From DATIJJ01 sp039936115 (GTDB lineage: Bacteria; Pseudomonadota; Gammaproteobacteria; DSM-16500), in NCBI GenBank assembly GCA_039936115.1, contig JBDTIZ010000274.1, positions 1-15,758 of the forward strand: a DNA stretch of 15,758 nucleotides, given 5' to 3'. The notes beneath the pieces were generated by a model that made no database searches, was not told where the DNA came from, and saw only the letters and a list, made by a program, of their open reading frames with translations. This document shows positions 14,808-15,758 of the stretch, piece by piece. How positions within the stretch are numbered: position 1 is the first letter of the stretch; every line of letters starts with the position of its first letter. Position numbers and translations under genes: made by a program.

Positions 14808-15242
14808 ATGAAGTGCCTCGCCAAAAGTATAAGTGTATTTCTTCTCATGTTTCCAGTGATTGCTTTTGCTGGCTGGCAAGTTGCAAAACCAAATGCAGCT
14901 ATCCCCAATGAGCCTTTTTTCCAAGCAGGAACACAACAAGACACAGCGTTTGTTCCGACCTATGGCAGCAATGCTTTTCCTGATCAGTTCGCAAATCTCG
15001 GCCGGCCTGCTGCAATCTATGCAATTAGCGTTAGCGGTTCTTTAAAAGAAAATCTCGAACGCATTATGGATAGATACCACTGGAAAGTTATTTGGAAAGT
15101 GCCTTACGATTATAATTTTGATGGCAGAGTGACAGGCACAAGCTTGCCGAATGTCATCGAGAAATTATTAAAACCATTTCCATTGCAAGCTCAAATGTAT
15201 ATGTCTAACCGTACCATGACTGTGACGCAGAGGAAGGTATGA
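14808..15242 (+). CDS. TcpQ/PilL-domain periplasmic protein of the type IVb pilus
   Basis: Exported 144-aa protein. Residues 1-21 (MKCLAKSISVFLLMFPVIAFA) form a Sec signal peptide with cleavage likely at AFA|GW. The C-terminal half (about 78-142) matches the TcpQ C-terminal type domain seen in TcpQ and in R64 PilL: GSLKENLERIMDRYHW, then a Trp-rich strand and a closing LLKPFPLQAQMYMSNRTMTV. In the TCP and BFP systems such proteins (TcpQ, BfpG) help the secretin reach or assemble in the outer membrane. ATG 14808 has GGAG 7 nt upstream. Its stop overlaps the secretin start (ATGA), so the two are translationally coupled, supporting a shared role. Confidence 0.82.
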   Translation: MKCLAKSISVFLLMFPVIAFAGWQVAKPNAAIPNEPFFQAGTQQDTAFVPTYGSNAFPDQFANLGRPAAIYAISVSGSLKENLERIMDRYHWKVIWKVPYDYNFDGRVTGTSLPNVIEKLLKPFPLQAQMYMSNRTMTVTQRKV

Positions 15243-15758
15243 TTTTTTTTAAAAGAATTATTTTATTATTTATATCAGTCATGATGTTTGTTCTTGCGGG
15301 CTGTCATCCGGCGGTTTTCAACCAGTCGGAAGCAAATGTCGCTGATGTAATGGAACGAACTGAAGATGCTCGCGTCAAAATGACCGCTCAGTTAAAACCT
15401 CCTCCAACATTAACCGTAAACCAAGGACTGTATGTAGATAAAACCCCAATTAGTCTATCTAGACAGCCTGTTTGGTTAAGAAATCAAATTGTTTTACGCG
15501 GCGATCAATTACCGTTTTCATATTACAGCCGCATTGTTGTGACAGGCGGCGGTCGAAACGTATTAACCCACTATCAGACTGGCTTAGATGAAAAAACCAT
15601 GGTGGCAATTAATTACACTGGTACCGTGAAAGGCGCTTTGGATCTATTAGCGGCAAAAACCGGCTATGTTTATACCGTTAATGGAAATGATGTTTATTGG
15701 CAAGCTTTTCTAACCAAAACATTTGATATCGCATTTATGCCAGGCTCATCTGATTATA
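15239..15758 (+). CDS. pilN: PilN-type type IVb pilus secretin lipoprotein (partial, 3' end beyond window)
   Basis: The reading frame is open from ATG 15239 to the window end (173 codons). MIFFKRIILLFISVMMF is followed by VLAGC, a lipobox placing the acylated Cys at residue 22, so this is an outer-membrane lipoprotein. The region PVWLRNQIVLRGDQLPFSYY and the later TGTVKGALDLLAAKTGYVYTV resemble the N-terminal secretin/STN domains of R64 PilN and BfpB. The following TKTFDIAFMPG fits the strand that precedes the secretin N-domains in that family. The pore-forming secretin domain would lie beyond 15758. AGAGG (15229-15233) is 5 nt upstream, inside the preceding gene, and the genes overlap by 4 bp. 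Codons 2-4 include a run of eight T's (15243-15250). Confidence 0.85.
   Translation, partial: MIFFKRIILLFISVMMFVLAGCHPAVFNQSEANVADVMERTEDARVKMTAQLKPPPTLTVNQGLYVDKTPISLSRQPVWLRNQIVLRGDQLPFSYYSRIVVTGGGRNVLTHYQTGLDEKTMVAINYTGTVKGALDLLAAKTGYVYTVNGNDVYWQAFLTKTFDIAFMPGSSDY

Overview
This is a bacterial chromosome segment around the replication-initiation genes of a gammaproteobacterium of moderately low GC. The order dnaA-dnaN-recF-gyrB, the close similarity of the encoded proteins to E. coli counterparts (for example the DnaA arginine-finger region and the GyrB TOPRIM insertion) and the AT-leaning codon use all fit that class. A Legionellales/Coxiellaceae-type organism is a reasonable guess, because these genomes combine low GC with palindromic repeats between housekeeping genes. 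No single residue proves the family.

Layout: 1-111 is repeat DNA. polA (complete, with intact proofreading) runs leftward from 2808 to 112. A 290-bp divergent spacer with a near-perfect 83-bp palindrome separates it from dnaA, which appears to use a TTG start at 3099. dnaN, recF and gyrB follow on the plus strand as a compact replication/repair/topology cluster. It is interrupted only by a 101-bp inverted repeat between dnaN and recF. The 3' end of recF contains a perfect match to the ParB-binding parS consensus (6858-6873), read in frame as MFHVEH.

After a 405-bp repeat-rich spacer comes a type IVb pilus locus resembling the plasmid R64 thin pilus, TCP and BFP systems. It encodes an assembly ATPase, a polytopic inner-membrane platform protein, two unusually long class IV prepilins, a TcpQ/PilL-type periplasmic protein, and a PilN-type secretin lipoprotein truncated by the window end. 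The expected division of labour is: secretin plus TcpQ-like factor form the outer-membrane gate, the platform protein and ATPase drive assembly, and the prepilins are processed by a PilD/PilU-type peptidase encoded elsewhere. The first four genes read as one operon. The TcpQ/secretin pair has its own candidate promoter with a palindrome over the -35 region.

Intergenic DNA carries several dispersed palindromic repeat families, including one seen in three different spacers. I see no tRNA, rRNA, CRISPR array, transposase gene, clear intrinsic terminator or convincing cluster of DnaA boxes.
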